64,000 nt of DNA from Staphylococcus argensis (GCF_002902305.1 NZ_PPPX01000001.1:394421-458420); one strand, 5' to 3'; counted from the first letter of the stretch, positions 50,022 to 60,536 are shown. Program-made: numbers and translations. The notes: generated from the letters alone by a model not told the origin.

Positions 50022-50414
50022 GTGTTACACATTCATATTACAAGTTGGGTACTCGCAATTATTTTATTCTTTGCGACATACTTCAACTTTTCCGCTAGAG
50101 AAGGTGCGACGCCATTCTTCAAGATTGCGCACATTCTGTTACGTATCTTTATGGTTTTAGTACTCATTTCTGGTTTCTGGTCATTAATTCAAGAGATGAC
50201 AGCTAACGATGGTGGCGGTCACTTGTTACTTACAATCAAGATGCTTTGCGGCATCGTAGTTATTGCTTTAATGGAAGTGACAATTGCTAAACGTAAGAAA
50301 GGTGAAGCGAGCCATGGTCTGCTATGGTGGACAATTATCATGATCATTATCACGATGATTCTTGGTGTAATCCTCCCATGGGGTCCAATTTCTTCACTCT
50401 TTGGCATTCATTAA
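50022..50414 (+). CDS. YisL/DUF1516 family membrane protein
   Basis: A 130-residue integral membrane protein with four helices (about residues 5-25, 36-58, 66-86 and 98-120). The family's HITSW start and the [11 protein letters not shown] and [19 protein letters not shown] segments are present, with histidines in helices 1, 2 and 3 that could bind a cofactor, though no role has been demonstrated to my knowledge. Translation begins at GTG; GGGGG lies upstream. It is present at the same place in S. aureus. Confidence 0.85.
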   Translation: MLHIHITSWVLAIILFFATYFNFSAREGATPFFKIAHILLRIFMVLVLISGFWSLIQEMTANDGGGHLLLTIKMLCGIVVIALMEVTIAKRKKGEASHGLLWWTIIMIIITMILGVILPWGPISSLFGIH

Positions 50415-50432
50415 GAAGCGGTTAGTATCTTG

Positions 50433-50480
50433 CCGATGCTTGTCGATGATTAACTTAACGATGAGCGTCGGTTTTTTTAT
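50433..50480 (+). terminator. Terminator after the yisL-like gene
   Basis: GCCGATGCTTGTCG pairs with CGATGAGCGTCGGT, followed by a seven-base T-run. Confidence 0.85.
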
Positions 50481-50628
50481 TGTGCTTGTTAGATGTCGCA
50501 GGGTAAAAGTAGTCCGTGTTTTGTTATTGATAACATTTCTAAAAGTTTACCTTTCATATATTAATTTTACTAAAAGAGTTTGCTATACTCATGTTAAATA
50601 TCAAACTATTGTGAAAGGAGTCAATCGC

Positions 50629-51927
50629 ATGTCAGAAATGCATTTAACGGTGCTCTATTATAGTACAGGATTACACCCTGCATCTTGGCGTTTATCTGAT
50701 TCTCATATCGACGAAGTGGGAGATATTGATTTTCAAGTTAAAATTGCTCAGTTAGCTGAAAAAGGTAAATTAGATGCTTTCTTTTTAGGCGATGGTCAAT
50801 ACATTTCTGGAGAAGAAACAGGACATATTTCTTATTACTTTGAACCTATAACCGCATTATCAGTACTATCGCGAGAAACGAAATACATAGGTTTGATTTC
50901 AACCATTTCATCAACATTTTATGAACCTTATCTTGCAGCACGGATGTTATCTAGCTTACAGCAGCTTTCTCACGGACGAATTGGTGCTAATATTGTGACT
51001 TCTCAGTTTGATGCGGAAGCTCAGAATTTTTCAATGGACCACTTACCGCCTCTCGAACAACGCTATGCACGTGCTGACGAATTTATAACAGTGATGAAGC
51101 AACTTTGGGATTCCTTTACAACTGAGGCAATTATCAATGATAGGGAAAAGGGCGAGGGGCTCGATAGTCAGTATATACGGCCGATTCAACATGAGGGCAA
51201 GCACTTTCAAGTTAATGGTGCGTTAAATATCCCTACGAGTCGATTCGAACGGCCATTGCTATTCCAAGCAGGTACTTCTTTACCGGGGCGAGCTCTAGCA
51301 GCCAAACATGTAGAAGCCATCTTCTCTATTGCTTGGAATCAACAAGATGCGCAAGATTTTAGAGCAGATATTCATCGTCGTGCAGACACGGAACATCGGC
51401 GTCCTCCGTTAGTGTTACCTGGGATGACTGTGTACGTGGATGAAACTTACGAACGAGCAGCTCAATTGAAAGCACAACTTGATGATTTTATACCTTTGGC
51501 TAAGCGTAAAGCACAATTACGTAAAGCGATAGGATGCGATATAGATAATTGGGAGTTAGATGCGCGTGTGCCTGAACTTCCAGCGTACTCAGAGTTAACG
51601 CATAAAGTGGCGCGTTCTTTATATGAGGCGATTAAAAGAGCGTGTGAGGAGGAACAATTAACATTAAGACAGTTACTAGATCGTTTTGGTACGTGGGTAG
51701 GTCACAAGACAATCGTGGGGACACCGGAACAGGTCGCCCAAGAAATGATTGAGTGGTATGAAAACGAGGCTTGTGACGGCTTTATGCTTATGCCACCGAC
51801 CTATCCTGAGTCGTTTGAAAAGTTCGTCGATTTAGTTATCCCTATTCTTCAAGAACGAGGTTATTTCAGAACAGAATATTCAGAGCATACTTTAAAAGGT
51901 CATCTAAAAAGAGAGAAATTAGACTGA
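50629..51927 (+). CDS. LLM-class flavin-dependent monooxygenase (NtaA/SnaA/DszA family)
   Basis: A 432-residue TIM-barrel flavin monooxygenase of the bacterial luciferase superfamily. The N-terminal HPASWRLSD-type segment and the strand LDAFFLGDGQYIS near residues 42-54 are typical of the NtaA/SnaA/DszA subgroup, as is LLFQAGTSLPGRALAAKHVEAIF near 217-239 and IVGTPEQVAQEMIEWYENEACDGFML near 361-387. Such enzymes take reduced FMN from a partner reductase and oxidise sulfur or amine compounds, often in sulfur scavenging. No partner reductase is adjacent. The ATG at 50629 is preceded by AAAGGAG; the frame extends upstream without a site. TATACT at 50584 is a likely -10. Confidence 0.88.
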   Translation: MSEMHLTVLYYSTGLHPASWRLSDSHIDEVGDIDFQVKIAQLAEKGKLDAFFLGDGQYISGEETGHISYYFEPITALSVLSRETKYIGLISTISSTFYEPYLAARMLSSLQQLSHGRIGANIVTSQFDAEAQNFSMDHLPPLEQRYARADEFITVMKQLWDSFTTEAIINDREKGEGLDSQYIRPIQHEGKHFQVNGALNIPTSRFERPLLFQAGTSLPGRALAAKHVEAIFSIAWNQQDAQDFRADIHRRADTEHRRPPLVLPGMTVYVDETYERAAQLKAQLDDFIPLAKRKAQLRKAIGCDIDNWELDARVPELPAYSELTHKVARSLYEAIKRACEEEQLTLRQLLDRFGTWVGHKTIVGTPEQVAQEMIEWYENEACDGFMLMPPTYPESFEKFVDLVIPILQERGYFRTEYSEHTLKGHLKREKLD

Positions 51928-51995
51928 ATGGAAGAGCGCATCTTAAATCAAGTACAAATTAAATGTGCGAAATCCTCATCTATACGTCTACATAA

Positions 51996-52036
51996 AAAGC
52001 ACGATGTCGTCATCTTTTAGACATCGTGCTTTTCGT
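51996..52036 (+). terminator. Terminator after the LLM monooxygenase gene
   Basis: AAAGCACGATGTC pairs with GACATCGTGCTTT (one unpaired run in the loop), followed by T's. Confidence 0.85.
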
Positions 52037-52137
52037 AATAGTTAATCGAGTTAGAAACACCTCATCTATGATTTTCCAATCTGCATTATCAATATCATAC
52101 TTCTATTGAGAAAGTGAGAGTGATTCTATTAATGCAA

Positions 52138-52216
52138 TTACGCAGTAGCTGTCTGTTCTTGAGGTAGCTCGCATCCCTTCAAAACTAAACATTTTTGCTG
52201 GGGTGAGACTCCGTAA
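52138..52216 (-). repeat. Decayed copy D of the intergenic repeat
   Basis: Read on the minus strand the region ends CAGACAGCTACTGCG, as copies A-C do, and begins GGAGTCTCACCCCAGC, matching the GTCTCACCCCCGC core. The central stem and first half are lost. It lies just beyond the 3' end of the cdr gene, in a gap of about 310 bases with no gene. Confidence 0.5.
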
Positions 52217-52240
52217 ACATTTTGATATCTATCTTATTCT

Positions 52241-53563
52241 CTATTTATTTCTTGCTTTATATCCAATCATATTAATCGCATCTTTTGGACTACTATAAGG
52301 TGGCGCATAAGCCACTTCAAAGTCAGTAAGTTCATCTACAGTAAGTTGATTTTGCATGGCCATAGATAAGACATCAATCCTTTTATCTGCACCGTCTTTA
52401 CCCACTGCAGCAGCTCGAATGATCTTGCGTGAGTCGTTCTCAAAATATACACGAAGATGCAAACGTTCATTTCCTGGGAAATAGCCTGCGTGTTGATTCT
52501 GTTTCGTTTCAACCATCGTATAATTAAAGTGCTCGAGCTCTTGAGGTTTCACACCTACACTAGCGAAGGTATAATCAAAGAATTTCACGATATTCGCACC
52601 TAAGAATCCAGGAAACGCTACGTTACTATCACCAGCAAGTTGTTCAGCAATAATACTTGCACCGCGGTGAGCACCCCAAGCTAAAGGTACATGTGCAGGA
52701 AGGTCTACGTGACGATAGCGTTGTGTAATTAAATCACCCAAAGCGTATACTTCTGGTACAGTGGTTTCAAAACGGGCGTTGACCGGCAAGTAACCTTTAT
52801 CATCGAGTTGGAGACCAGAATCTTTAAGAAATTCAGAGTTAGGTTTCACGCCCACACCCTCGATAATTAAATCATAGTCCTCTTGTTTACCCGATTTGAA
52901 AGTAACAGTATGACCATCCACGCCGGTCATTTCTTCATTTAATCTATAGGAAATACCACGCTTTTCTAATTCATCTATAATAGGTGCATTCATGTCTTGG
53001 TCCATCAATTTATTAATCTCTTCAGAACGATGGATTAACGTCGGCTCGATACCACGATGATACAAATTCTCCAGAATCTCTAAACTTATATATCCAGCAC
53101 CGATTACGAGCGCACGCTGCACTTGATGTTCACGAATGTACTGATCAATCGCATCTGTATCTTCCATATTACGTAGCGTGAAGATCATGTCACTTTCGAC
53201 ATCTAGACGATTAGCGCGACAACCAGGGCTAAGTATCAATGTGTCATAGCTTTCTTCAAACGTTTCATTACTTTCTCGGTTATACACCGTTACGGTCATC
53301 GTTTCCGTATTGACCGCCGTTACTTCATGATAAGGTTTCACAGTAATTTTCTTTTTATCGTAAAATGCCTCAGGTGTGGCTTCTAATATTTGATCTCTGT
53401 CTTGAACCACGCCACCAATATAATAAGGAAGGCCACAGTTGGCGAAACTCATATCACGATCTTTTTCAAAAATTACAATCTCACTTTCTGAGTCTAAACG
53501 ACGAATTTGGCTACCTACTGTCGCACCGCCAGCTACAGCACCTACGATTACAATCTTACGCAT
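52241..53563 (-). CDS. cdr: Coenzyme A disulfide reductase
   Basis: A 440-residue flavoprotein that reduces CoA disulfide with NADPH, keeping the CoA thiol pool reduced in staphylococci, which lack glutathione. FAD-binding [13 protein letters not shown] is at residues 8-20, the single active-site cysteine C43 lies in [12 protein letters not shown], the NADPH-binding [13 protein letters not shown] is near 156, and the second FAD contact YALGDLI near 271. The C-terminal dimer domain ends ...[19 protein letters not shown] with the conserved tyrosine pair region AYAPPYSS. The start follows the AAGGACATGACAAGTA region; spacing of the site is somewhat long. Confidence 0.96.
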   Translation of the reverse strand: MRKIVIVGAVAGGATVGSQIRRLDSESEIVIFEKDRDMSFANCGLPYYIGGVVQDRDQILEATPEAFYDKKKITVKPYHEVTAVNTETMTVTVYNRESNETFEESYDTLILSPGCRANRLDVESDMIFTLRNMEDTDAIDQYIREHQVQRALVIGAGYISLEILENLYHRGIEPTLIHRSEEINKLMDQDMNAPIIDELEKRGISYRLNEEMTGVDGHTVTFKSGKQEDYDLIIEGVGVKPNSEFLKDSGLQLDDKGYLPVNARFETTVPEVYALGDLITQRYRHVDLPAHVPLAWGAHRGASIIAEQLAGDSNVAFPGFLGANIVKFFDYTFASVGVKPQELEHFNYTMVETKQNQHAGYFPGNERLHLRVYFENDSRKIIRAAAVGKDGADKRIDVLSMAMQNQLTVDELTDFEVAYAPPYSSPKDAINMIGYKARNK

Positions 53564-53581
53564 TACTTGTCATGTCCTTTC

Positions 53582-54421
53582 TTACTTATCTGCATTATAA
53601 GGGATATTTAAATTGAAAAAGTCATTTAAATAACGACCGATACCATCATCGTTATTCGAATAAGTCTCTTCATCCGCAATCATCTTAATCTCATCTAAAC
53701 CATTCGCCATCGCTATACCATGTGTCGCATATTTCAACATTTCACTATCATTGTCTTCGTCACCGAAAGCGATGATATGGTCACGGTCGATATCAACGTA
53801 CTGACGTGCGTAGTCAATACCCCCAGCTTTATTAATACCCTTTCTCACAATCTCAATAACTGGGAATGGGGCGCCCCAACGACGATGTTCAATATTCTCA
53901 GCATAGAAGTGGTTCAACATATCTTTAATCTGAGGAATTTGAGCTTCAGGACTTTCAACCAATAAAGAGGTTGGTGCTTCAGTTAAGTTCTCGAGTAGAT
54001 TACCGATTTCAATATTCGGGTTACCCATAGAGAAACCTTCGAATAGTGTTTCGTCGTAATTGTCGATATACACGTGATCGCGTACTTCTGCGACTAAATT
54101 TGAGACATTATACTTCTTCAGTGAATGAATCATTTCGTGAGCGACATCTAAATCTAGCTCATCGTGAATCATCTCGAATGCGGTATCATCAGGGTGGTGG
54201 ACATAAGCCCCATTGAAATTGACGATCGGTGTATGCATATTGAGTTCATGATAGTAGATATCACAAGCACGGTAAGGTCGACCTGTAGCAATCATTAAAT
54301 GATGACCTTGTTCTTGCAAAGTGAGCAATACTTGTTTAGTATAAGGTGAAATTTCCTTCTCATCGTTGAGTAGTGTACCATCTAGGTCTAAACAAATAAG
54401 ATAGGGGTTCGTTGTCTTCAT
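53582..54421 (-). CDS. Cof-type HAD hydrolase
   Basis: A 279-residue HAD phosphatase of subfamily IIB. Motif I is DLDGTLLND at residues 10-18, motif II is the threonine in MIATGRPYRA near 43-52, the motif III lysine is in the INKAGGIDYA segment near 200, and motif IV is IAFGDEDNDSEML near 225-237. The large cap between motifs II and III defines the Cof group. Likely substrates are sugar phosphates or flavin intermediates. The ATG at 54421 follows GGAGC at eight bases; the frame extends 14 codons further without a site. It ends 18 bases before the cdr start, so the two may be co-transcribed. Confidence 0.9.
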   Translation of the reverse strand: MKTTNPYLICLDLDGTLLNDEKEISPYTKQVLLTLQEQGHHLMIATGRPYRACDIYYHELNMHTPIVNFNGAYVHHPDDTAFEMIHDELDLDVAHEMIHSLKKYNVSNLVAEVRDHVYIDNYDETLFEGFSMGNPNIEIGNLLENLTEAPTSLLVESPEAQIPQIKDMLNHFYAENIEHRRWGAPFPVIEIVRKGINKAGGIDYARQYVDIDRDHIIAFGDEDNDSEMLKYATHGIAMANGLDEIKMIADEETYSNNDDGIGRYLNDFFNLNIPYNADK

Positions 54422-54579
54422 TATTACTTGCTCCTTATCAGTAATTTCAACTGCGCAATTCATAGTCAGAAACTATTACTCGTACGCGCAATATTGCATT
54501 AACATCATAGCATTTTATTGGCGTTTTGTAAGATATTTGATATATTGTGTATATCATTAAATTCTGAGAGGTGAGACGA

Positions 54580-54888
54580 ATGGATGAAGCATTGAAAGAC
54601 AGTATACTGAATGCGTTAGAAATGGTTATTGACCCTGAGTTAGGGATTGATATCGTTAACTTAGGTTTAGTATATAAAGTTGATGTCGATGACGATGGTC
54701 TCTGTACTGTCGAAATGACGCTAACATCTATGGGTTGTCCGCTTGGACCGCAGATTGTTAACCAAGTGAAGACCGTATTAGCAGATATTCCAGAAATTCA
54801 AGATACAGAGGTTAATATTGTTTGGGATCCACCTTGGGACAAAGAAATGATGTCTCGCTATGCGAAGATTGCGTTAGGTATTGGATAA
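54580..54888 (+). CDS. MIP18/DUF59 family protein, SufT/PaaD-like
   Basis: A 102-residue protein of the DUF59 family. The conserved VIDPELGIDIVNLGLVYKV block (residues 15-33) and the reactive cysteine in TSMGCPLGPQI near residue 54 are present, as is WDPPWDKEMMS near 87-97. In S. aureus, SufT-type proteins assist Fe-S cluster maturation under high demand; this is the family-based assignment. GAGAGGTG precedes the ATG at 54580; a GTG three codons earlier is within that site. Confidence 0.9.
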   Translation: MDEALKDSILNALEMVIDPELGIDIVNLGLVYKVDVDDDGLCTVEMTLTSMGCPLGPQIVNQVKTVLADIPEIQDTEVNIVWDPPWDKEMMSRYAKIALGIG

Positions 54889-54895
54889 TCCAACC

Positions 54896-54943
54896 AGAAC
54901 TAGCAATGGCTGATTATTTAGGAGCTGTTGTTAGTTCTTTTTT
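54896..54943 (+). terminator. Terminator after the SufT-like gene
   Basis: AGAACTAGCAA pairs with TTGTTAGTTCT across a long loop, followed by a T-run. Confidence 0.7.
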
Positions 54944-55047
54944 ATGTGGTTTGATGTTTTGATTTTTATATTTTAGGTAAAAGGTTTAAAGTGAAATGAG
55001 CTCGAATGATGAGCGTCATTATCCGTTTTGCAAGGGGATTAAAAAAG

Positions 55048-55064
55048 TTTAACTAATTTTGACC
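55048..55064 (-). promoter_or_regulatory. Second CtsR-like operator, inverted, upstream of clpB promoter
   Basis: On the minus strand GGTCAAAATTAGTTAAA shows the CtsR spacing with 13 of 14 heptad positions conserved. It lies just before the clpB -35. Confidence 0.45.
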
Positions 55065-55071
55065 TTTAGGG

Positions 55072-55100
55072 TTGAATTATCTTAAAAGGCGTCGTATAAT
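55072..55100 (+). promoter_or_regulatory. clpB: clpB promoter
   Basis: TTGAAT (55072-55077) and a perfect TATAAT (55095-55100) with 17-base spacing. It is directly flanked by CtsR operators on both sides. Confidence 0.85.
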
Positions 55101-55108
55101 ATAGTTAA

Positions 55109-55131
55109 GGTCAAAGAAAGTCAAAGTCAAA
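55109..55131 (+). promoter_or_regulatory. CtsR operator at clpB
   Basis: GGTCAAAGAAAGTCAAA matches the CtsR heptad repeat (A/GGTCAAA-NAN-A/GGTCAAA), and is followed immediately by another GTCAAA half. Its position just after the -10 fits repression of initiation, with release on heat shock. Confidence 0.85.
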
Positions 55132-55241
55132 ACAACTTCTTTGATCAAATCGAATAGTAATTTTATCTAAAATGAAGCTTAAGGCCTGCTTTCAATCAAG
55201 CTGAAAAAGTGAGAGAAAGCGGTCGTATAGAGGTGAATAAT

Positions 55242-57854
55242 TTGGATATCAATCAAATGACTTACAAAGTCCAAGAAGCATTACAAAAAGCAATTGGACT
55301 CTCTCAAGAATATGAAAATCAAAATATTGAAATTGAAGCCATTTTAAAAGCAGCAGTAGAAGCGGACGAAAGTCTCTACAGAAGTGTGTTAGAACGTGCA
55401 GACATCGACATCGATGCACTCGCGCAACAGTATGAGAAGAAATTACAAAGTTATCCATCAGTACAAGGAGATAATGTCCAATACGGACAATATATAAGTC
55501 CTAAGGCGAATGAACTCATCAATAAAGCTGAACAATACATGAAGCAGTACGAAGATGAGTTTATCTCAATGGAACATCTCCTCCTAGCAGCGATGGATAT
55601 TGATGATACAACGCAACAAGCAACACAATATAAGAAAGAAGTTATTGAAGAGATAATTAAGAAAGTTAGAGGGGGAAATCATGTGACGACACAAAATCCT
55701 GAAGTAAACTATGAAGCATTAGAGAAATATGGTCGTGACTTAGTCGAAGAAGTACGACAAGGTAACATGGATCCAGTCATCGGCCGTGACGAAGAAATAC
55801 GTAATGCGATACGTATTCTCAGCAGAAAGACAAAGAATAACCCAGTTCTGATCGGTGAACCTGGGGTAGGTAAGACAGCCATCGTTGAAGGGTTAGCGCA
55901 ACGTATCGTGAAGAAAGACGTGCCTGAATCACTCTTAGATAAAACGATCTTCGAACTCGATTTAAGTGCACTCGTCGCTGGTGCGAAATATCGCGGTGAG
56001 TTTGAAGAACGCTTGAAAGCTGTATTAAAAGAAGTGAAAGAATCAGACGGTCGCATCATCTTATTTATCGACGAAATTCACATGCTCGTTGGTGCTGGTA
56101 AGACAGAAGGTTCAATGGATGCCGGCAACATGTTGAAACCGATGTTAGCGCGCGGTGAATTGCACTGTATCGGTGCGACTACGCTTAACGAGTATCGTGA
56201 AAATATCGAGAAAGACTCTGCGCTTGAACGTCGTTTCCAAAAAGTACAAGTCAGCGAACCAGATGTAGAAGATACCATTTCTATCTTACGTGGTTTGAAA
56301 GAACGCTACGAAGTGTACCATGGTGTTCGTATTCAAGACCGTGCCTTAGTCGCTGCAGCAGAATTGTCTGACCGCTATATCACAGATCGTTTCTTACCAG
56401 ACAAAGCGATTGATTTAGTTGACCAAGCATGTGCGACGATTCGTACAGAAATGGGTTCTAACCCAACTGAGTTAGACCAAGTTAACCGTCGTGTTATGCA
56501 ATTAGAAATCGAAGAAAGTGCCTTGAAGAATGAGTCAGATAATGCTAGTCAACAACGTTTGAAAGAACTTCAAGAAGAGCTTTCAAATGAAAAAGAAAAA
56601 CAATCTGAAATTCAATCTCGTGTAGAACAAGAAAAAGAAAAAATCACGAAACTTCAAGAAAAACGTGCTGAATTAGATGAAAGCCGTAAAGAACTTGAAG
56701 ATGCTGAAAATAACTACAATCTTGAAAAAGCAGCTGAATTACAACACGGACGTATTCCACAATTAGAGAAAGAATTACGTGAAATGGAAGACGCTTTCCA
56801 AGATGAACAAAGCGGCGACACTGATCGCATTATTCGTGAAGTCGTTTCCGATGAAGAAATCGGTGACATCGTAAGTTCTTGGACAGGTATTCCAGTATCT
56901 AAATTAGTTGAAAGCGAACGTGAGAAATTATTAGGATTATCTGATATTCTTCACGAACGTGTTGTAGGTCAAGATAAAGCAGTAGACCTTGTTTCTGACG
57001 CTGTCGTCAGAGCACGTGCAGGTATCAAAGATCCTAACCGACCAATCGGTAGCTTCCTCTTCCTAGGTCCAACAGGGGTAGGTAAGACGGAACTCGCGAA
57101 ATCACTCGCTTCAACATTATTTGATTCAGAAAAACACATGATTCGTATCGACATGAGTGAGTACATGGAGAAACACTCTGTTTCACGTCTCATCGGTGCC
57201 CCTCCAGGCTACGTAGGCCATGACGAAGGGGGTCAATTAACTGAGTCCGTTCGTCGTAACCCTTACTCAGTCATCCTGCTCGACGAAATCGAGAAAGCTC
57301 ATACAGACGTGTTCAACGTGTTACTTCAAATTCTCGATGAAGGTCGTTTAACTGACTCACAAGGTCGTAGCGTGGACTTCAAGAACACGATTATCATCAT
57401 GACTAGTAATATTGGTTCACAAATTTTACTTGAAAACGTGAAAGATTCTGGTGTAATTACAGAGGATACTGAAAAAGCGGTAATGGATAGCTTGAACGCT
57501 TACTTCAAACCAGAAATTCTAAACCGTATGGACGATATCGTCTTATTCAAACCATTATCTGAAGAAGACATGAGTCACATTGTTGATAAAATTATCGCTC
57601 AATTGAACATCAGATTGATGGATCAACGCTTAAGTATCGATGTTTCAGATAAAGCGAAACAATGGTTGGGTTCAGAAGCATACGAACCGCAATTCGGTGC
57701 ACGTCCATTGAAACGATTCGTACAACGTCAAATTGAAACACCATTAGCACGTCGTATGATTCGTGAGAACCTTCCAGAAGGTACACATGTGAATGTTGAT
57801 CTCACAGATGACGGCTTAACATTTGATGTAGAGAAACCAGAAACTGCTGAGTAA
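55242..57854 (+). CDS. clpB: ATP-dependent disaggregase chaperone ClpB
   Basis: An 870-residue hexameric AAA+ disaggregase. Domains: N-terminal repeat domain (1-145), first AAA module with Walker A GEPGVGKT near 203-210 and Walker B ILFIDEIH near 270-277, the coiled-coil M-domain (about 395-525, rich in [22 protein letters not shown] repeats), and second AAA module with GPTGVGKT near 608-615. Translation begins at TTG (55242), six bases after AGAGGTG, as the S. aureus protein starts MDIN; the frame upstream lacks support. An internal GTG at 55683 with AGAGGGGG seven bases before it could give the shorter isoform known from other bacteria. CtsR operators precede the promoter. Confidence 0.96.
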   Translation: MDINQMTYKVQEALQKAIGLSQEYENQNIEIEAILKAAVEADESLYRSVLERADIDIDALAQQYEKKLQSYPSVQGDNVQYGQYISPKANELINKAEQYMKQYEDEFISMEHLLLAAMDIDDTTQQATQYKKEVIEEIIKKVRGGNHVTTQNPEVNYEALEKYGRDLVEEVRQGNMDPVIGRDEEIRNAIRILSRKTKNNPVLIGEPGVGKTAIVEGLAQRIVKKDVPESLLDKTIFELDLSALVAGAKYRGEFEERLKAVLKEVKESDGRIILFIDEIHMLVGAGKTEGSMDAGNMLKPMLARGELHCIGATTLNEYRENIEKDSALERRFQKVQVSEPDVEDTISILRGLKERYEVYHGVRIQDRALVAAAELSDRYITDRFLPDKAIDLVDQACATIRTEMGSNPTELDQVNRRVMQLEIEESALKNESDNASQQRLKELQEELSNEKEKQSEIQSRVEQEKEKITKLQEKRAELDESRKELEDAENNYNLEKAAELQHGRIPQLEKELREMEDAFQDEQSGDTDRIIREVVSDEEIGDIVSSWTGIPVSKLVESEREKLLGLSDILHERVVGQDKAVDLVSDAVVRARAGIKDPNRPIGSFLFLGPTGVGKTELAKSLASTLFDSEKHMIRIDMSEYMEKHSVSRLIGAPPGYVGHDEGGQLTESVRRNPYSVILLDEIEKAHTDVFNVLLQILDEGRLTDSQGRSVDFKNTIIIMTSNIGSQILLENVKDSGVITEDTEKAVMDSLNAYFKPEILNRMDDIVLFKPLSEEDMSHIVDKIIAQLNIRLMDQRLSIDVSDKAKQWLGSEAYEPQFGARPLKRFVQRQIETPLARRMIRENLPEGTHVNVDLTDDGLTFDVEKPETAE

Positions 57855-57923
57855 GCGGTGTAGAAGAGTGTGAAAGTTAACCGCACTCTGCCATGATAAA
57901 TTAAATAAACTCCTAAAATGCAT

Positions 57924-57974
57924 GAAGAAGTCGACTTGGAAGCGCAATGCTTTCATTGGACGACTTCTTTTTTG
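57924..57974 (+). terminator. Terminator after clpB
   Basis: GAAGAAGTCG pairs with CGACTTCTTT, with a long loop, followed by TTTT. The remaining 290 bases to the next gene show no further recognisable gene; CATAAT near 58191 may be a -10. Confidence 0.75.
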
Positions 57975-58268
57975 CGTTTGAAGTGAAAGGGGTATAGGTG
58001 AAGTGGGAGCTTCGTAATAGGGCAGGTGTAATTAGAGATTAAAATAGAATATATCATTTATGGGGAAATAATGAAGAGAATGCTGTTACTTTAGTGGGTG
58101 TGCTCAAGAAATCTTTATAATTACCGAAAATTAGTAATTTGAGCTTCTTACTTTTAAAAATAGCGGAAATAGGGAATGTATCATAATAGATATTCCAAAA
58201 GCACTAACGACTTATATAGATAATGTCACATCACGCAAAGTCCGAAATAGAGATAGAGGAGGTCTATT

Positions 58269-59759
58269 ATGGCTGTAAATGTGAAAGACTATTTAGACGA
58301 ACAATATGGTTTATTTATCAATAACGAATTTCAATCTAGTGAATCAGGTGACACTTTAGAGGTGACGAACCCATCTAATGGCGAAGTCCTATCTAAGATT
58401 GCGAAAGCATCTAAGTCTGATGTAGATAAAGCAGTCGAAGCGGCTACACAAGCCTTCGATTCTTGGAGCAAGACGTCTAAAGACGAAAGAGCGAACTATT
58501 TACTCGAAATTAGTCGCCGAATCGAAGACAAGATGGAACATTTCGCAACGATTGAATCTTTACAGAACGGTAAACCTTATCGTGAAACAAGCGGATTCGA
58601 CTTACCATTCGTTGCGCAACACTTCAAATACTTTGCGAGTGTACTTCAAACTGACGAAGGTACAGTTAACGACTTGAACGAAGACCACATGAGTATCGTG
58701 CGCCATGAACCGATTGGTGTAGTAGGTGCCGTAGTTGCATGGAACTTCCCATTGTTACTCGCTTCTTGGAAACTTGGTCCAGCATTAGCGGCAGGTAACA
58801 CAGTTGTGATTCAACCTTCATCTTCAACACCGTTATCACTTATTGAATTAGCGAAGATCTTCCAAGATGTGCTACCTAAAGGTGTAGTGAATGTTGTGAC
58901 TGGTAAAGGTTCTGAATCTGGTCAAGCTATCTTTGATCACGAAGGCGTACACAAGTTGTCATTCACTGGTTCTACAGACGTAGGTTACAAAGTCGCTCAA
59001 GCCGGCGCAGATCGTATCGTGCCAGCTACACTTGAGTTAGGTGGTAAAAGTGCCAACATCGTCTTTGATGATGCGAACCTTGAACAAACAATCGAAGGCA
59101 TTCAAATTGGTATTTTACTCAACCAAGGTGAAGTTTGCAGTGCCGGATCAAGATTACTACTTCAATCTAGTGTATATGACAAAGTGATGGATCGCTTGAA
59201 AGACGCGTTCGAAAGCATCAAAGTGGGCGACCCATTCGACGAAGATGTACTCATGGGTAGTCAAACAGGTCAAGAACAAATCGAGAAGATTGAGTCTTAT
59301 GTGAAATACGCAGAAGAAGCAGACGACGCACGTATCATCACTGGCGGTAAACGTATCACTGACAATGGTATGGATAAAGGCTACTTCTTTGAACCAACTA
59401 TCATCGAAGTGGACGACAACAATAATAAATTGGCGCAAGAAGAAATCTTTGGTCCAGTCTTAACAGTGATTAAATTCGAAGACGAAGAAGAAGCTGTGAA
59501 GATTGCGAACGACTCTGAATACGGCTTAGCAGGTGGTATCTTTACTACAAATATCAACCGTGCGTTAAACGTTGCTAAAGCAATGCGTACAGGCCGTGTA
59601 TGGATTAACACTTACAACCAAGTTCCTGCAGGTGCACCATTCGGCGGTTATAAAAAATTAGGTATTGGTCGCGAAACATATAAAGAAGCGATTAAGAACT
59701 ATCAACAAGTTAAAAACATCTTTATTGATACAAGTAATGAGAAAAACGGCTTGTATTAA
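58269..59759 (+). CDS. NAD-dependent aldehyde dehydrogenase (AldA-like)
   Basis: A 496-residue aldehyde dehydrogenase. The NAD-binding [21 protein letters not shown] region lies near residues 157-177, the general base glutamate is in LELGGKS near 257-263, and the catalytic cysteine is in GEVCSAGSR near 289-297. It resembles S. aureus AldA closely, including MAVNVKDY at the start and the C-terminal DTSN end. Substrate is unknown; general aldehyde detoxification or growth on an alcohol are possible. GGAGG precedes the ATG. S. aureus has its aldA elsewhere in the chromosome, so this position is unusual. Confidence 0.88.
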   Translation: MAVNVKDYLDEQYGLFINNEFQSSESGDTLEVTNPSNGEVLSKIAKASKSDVDKAVEAATQAFDSWSKTSKDERANYLLEISRRIEDKMEHFATIESLQNGKPYRETSGFDLPFVAQHFKYFASVLQTDEGTVNDLNEDHMSIVRHEPIGVVGAVVAWNFPLLLASWKLGPALAAGNTVVIQPSSSTPLSLIELAKIFQDVLPKGVVNVVTGKGSESGQAIFDHEGVHKLSFTGSTDVGYKVAQAGADRIVPATLELGGKSANIVFDDANLEQTIEGIQIGILLNQGEVCSAGSRLLLQSSVYDKVMDRLKDAFESIKVGDPFDEDVLMGSQTGQEQIEKIESYVKYAEEADDARIITGGKRITDNGMDKGYFFEPTIIEVDDNNNKLAQEEIFGPVLTVIKFEDEEEAVKIANDSEYGLAGGIFTTNINRALNVAKAMRTGRVWINTYNQVPAGAPFGGYKKLGIGRETYKEAIKNYQQVKNIFIDTSNEKNGLY

Positions 59760-59800
59760 TTAGGTCGTAGTTTTTATAGCTATGTGCTGCATTAAGATGG

Positions 59801-59837
59801 AAAAAGCTCGGTGGCGTTGTGCCATCGAGCTTTTTCT
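59801..59837 (+). terminator. Terminator after the aldehyde dehydrogenase gene
   Basis: AAAAAGCTCGGTGGC pairs with GCCATCGAGCTTTTT, with a four-to-six base loop. Confidence 0.9.
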
Positions 59838-59894
59838 TGGGATAAGGACTTTTCGCTATGCCACCAAGAGTAATACTAGACGAGAATTTGATAT

Positions 59895-59926
59895 CAAAAA
59901 AAGAACCAACTGAATCAGCTGGTTCT
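59895..59926 (-). terminator. Terminator of the DUF2929 gene
   Basis: On the minus strand GAACCAGCTG pairs with CAGTTGGTTC around a four-base loop, followed by eight T's. It confirms that the minus-strand reading frame is a real transcription unit. Confidence 0.9.
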
Positions 59927-59940
59927 CAATCAAATAGAGA

Positions 59941-60135
59941 TTATCGTTCTTCTTGGTATGATTTGTGTGTAGGTTTGATAATTGCTGTAAATATCATTAC
60001 AAAGATTGTAAATACTACTGCTACGATGATAGGTAGAATCCAGTTAACAGAAGAACCGCCATCGAGACTTGTAAGTACGAAGCCTACCATTTCAAGCAAG
60101 AGTATTGACCAAATGAGTACCATAATGTACTTCAT
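59941..60135 (-). CDS. DUF2929 (YjzD-like) small membrane protein
   Basis: A 64-residue protein with two transmembrane helices (about residues 4-22 and 31-54) and a short charged tail. It resembles the DUF2929 family found beside fabHF in staphylococci and Bacillus. AGGAGGC lies a few bases before its ATG. Function unknown. The strand assignment is supported by the minus-strand terminator. The plus-strand open frame over the same bases has no protein character. Confidence 0.75.
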   Translation of the reverse strand: MKYIMVLIWSILLLEMVGFVLTSLDGGSSVNWILPIIVAVVFTIFVMIFTAIIKPTHKSYQEER

Positions 60136-60492
60136 GGCTATGCCTCCTATCGTTCCAATATTTCATGTCATAACTTGTATGATAATTAAGATTATAATTA
60201 ATGATGTCATTGTTTAAAATGTCATGGTGAGATGACTTATGTATAGATTTAATGACACTATCCATTCAGATTCAATTATATAGAAGATAAAGCGTTTTGT
60301 ATAGAGCGGAATCTAAAGTGTTGTGACATATGCGTGTCCTTCCAGTAGACATCGAGATTTAAATGATCACATCTACTTTTAACTAGGAAGGTCTTATCAA
60401 TTGTCATCCCTATAGAGATAACTTATAATTTAGTGAACATATGACTGTCGTACGAATATTTGTAATTGTACTTGTGAGAAAGACTATGTTAG
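60136..60492. other. Intergenic region upstream of fabH
   Basis: About 400 bases between the divergent DUF2929 and fabH genes hold only the FapR site at the 3' end, an AT-rich stretch and no convincing coding sequence. Confidence 0.6.
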
Positions 60493-60510
60493 ATTAAGAC
60501 CTGGTACCAA
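60493..60510 (-). promoter_or_regulatory. FapR operator before fabHF
   Basis: ATTAAGACCTGGTACCAA, read on the opposite strand as TTGGTACCAGGTCTTAAT, closely matches the FapR consensus (TTAGTACCTAGTCTTAAT). It lies 27 bases before the fabH start. FapR represses fatty acid genes and is released by malonyl-CoA. Confidence 0.8.
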
Positions 60511-60536
60511 AAATTAGAATAAGTAGGTGTACAACC

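Noticed and set aside
57989..58012. A sigma-B promoter at GTTTGAAGTGAAAGGGGTAT near 57980
   Set aside because: The two elements are only eight bases apart, too close for this promoter type.
59858..60217. A 119-codon plus-strand frame over the DUF2929 gene
   Set aside because: The minus-strand frame has a ribosome-binding site, two membrane helices, family resemblance and its own terminator. The plus-strand frame has none of these.
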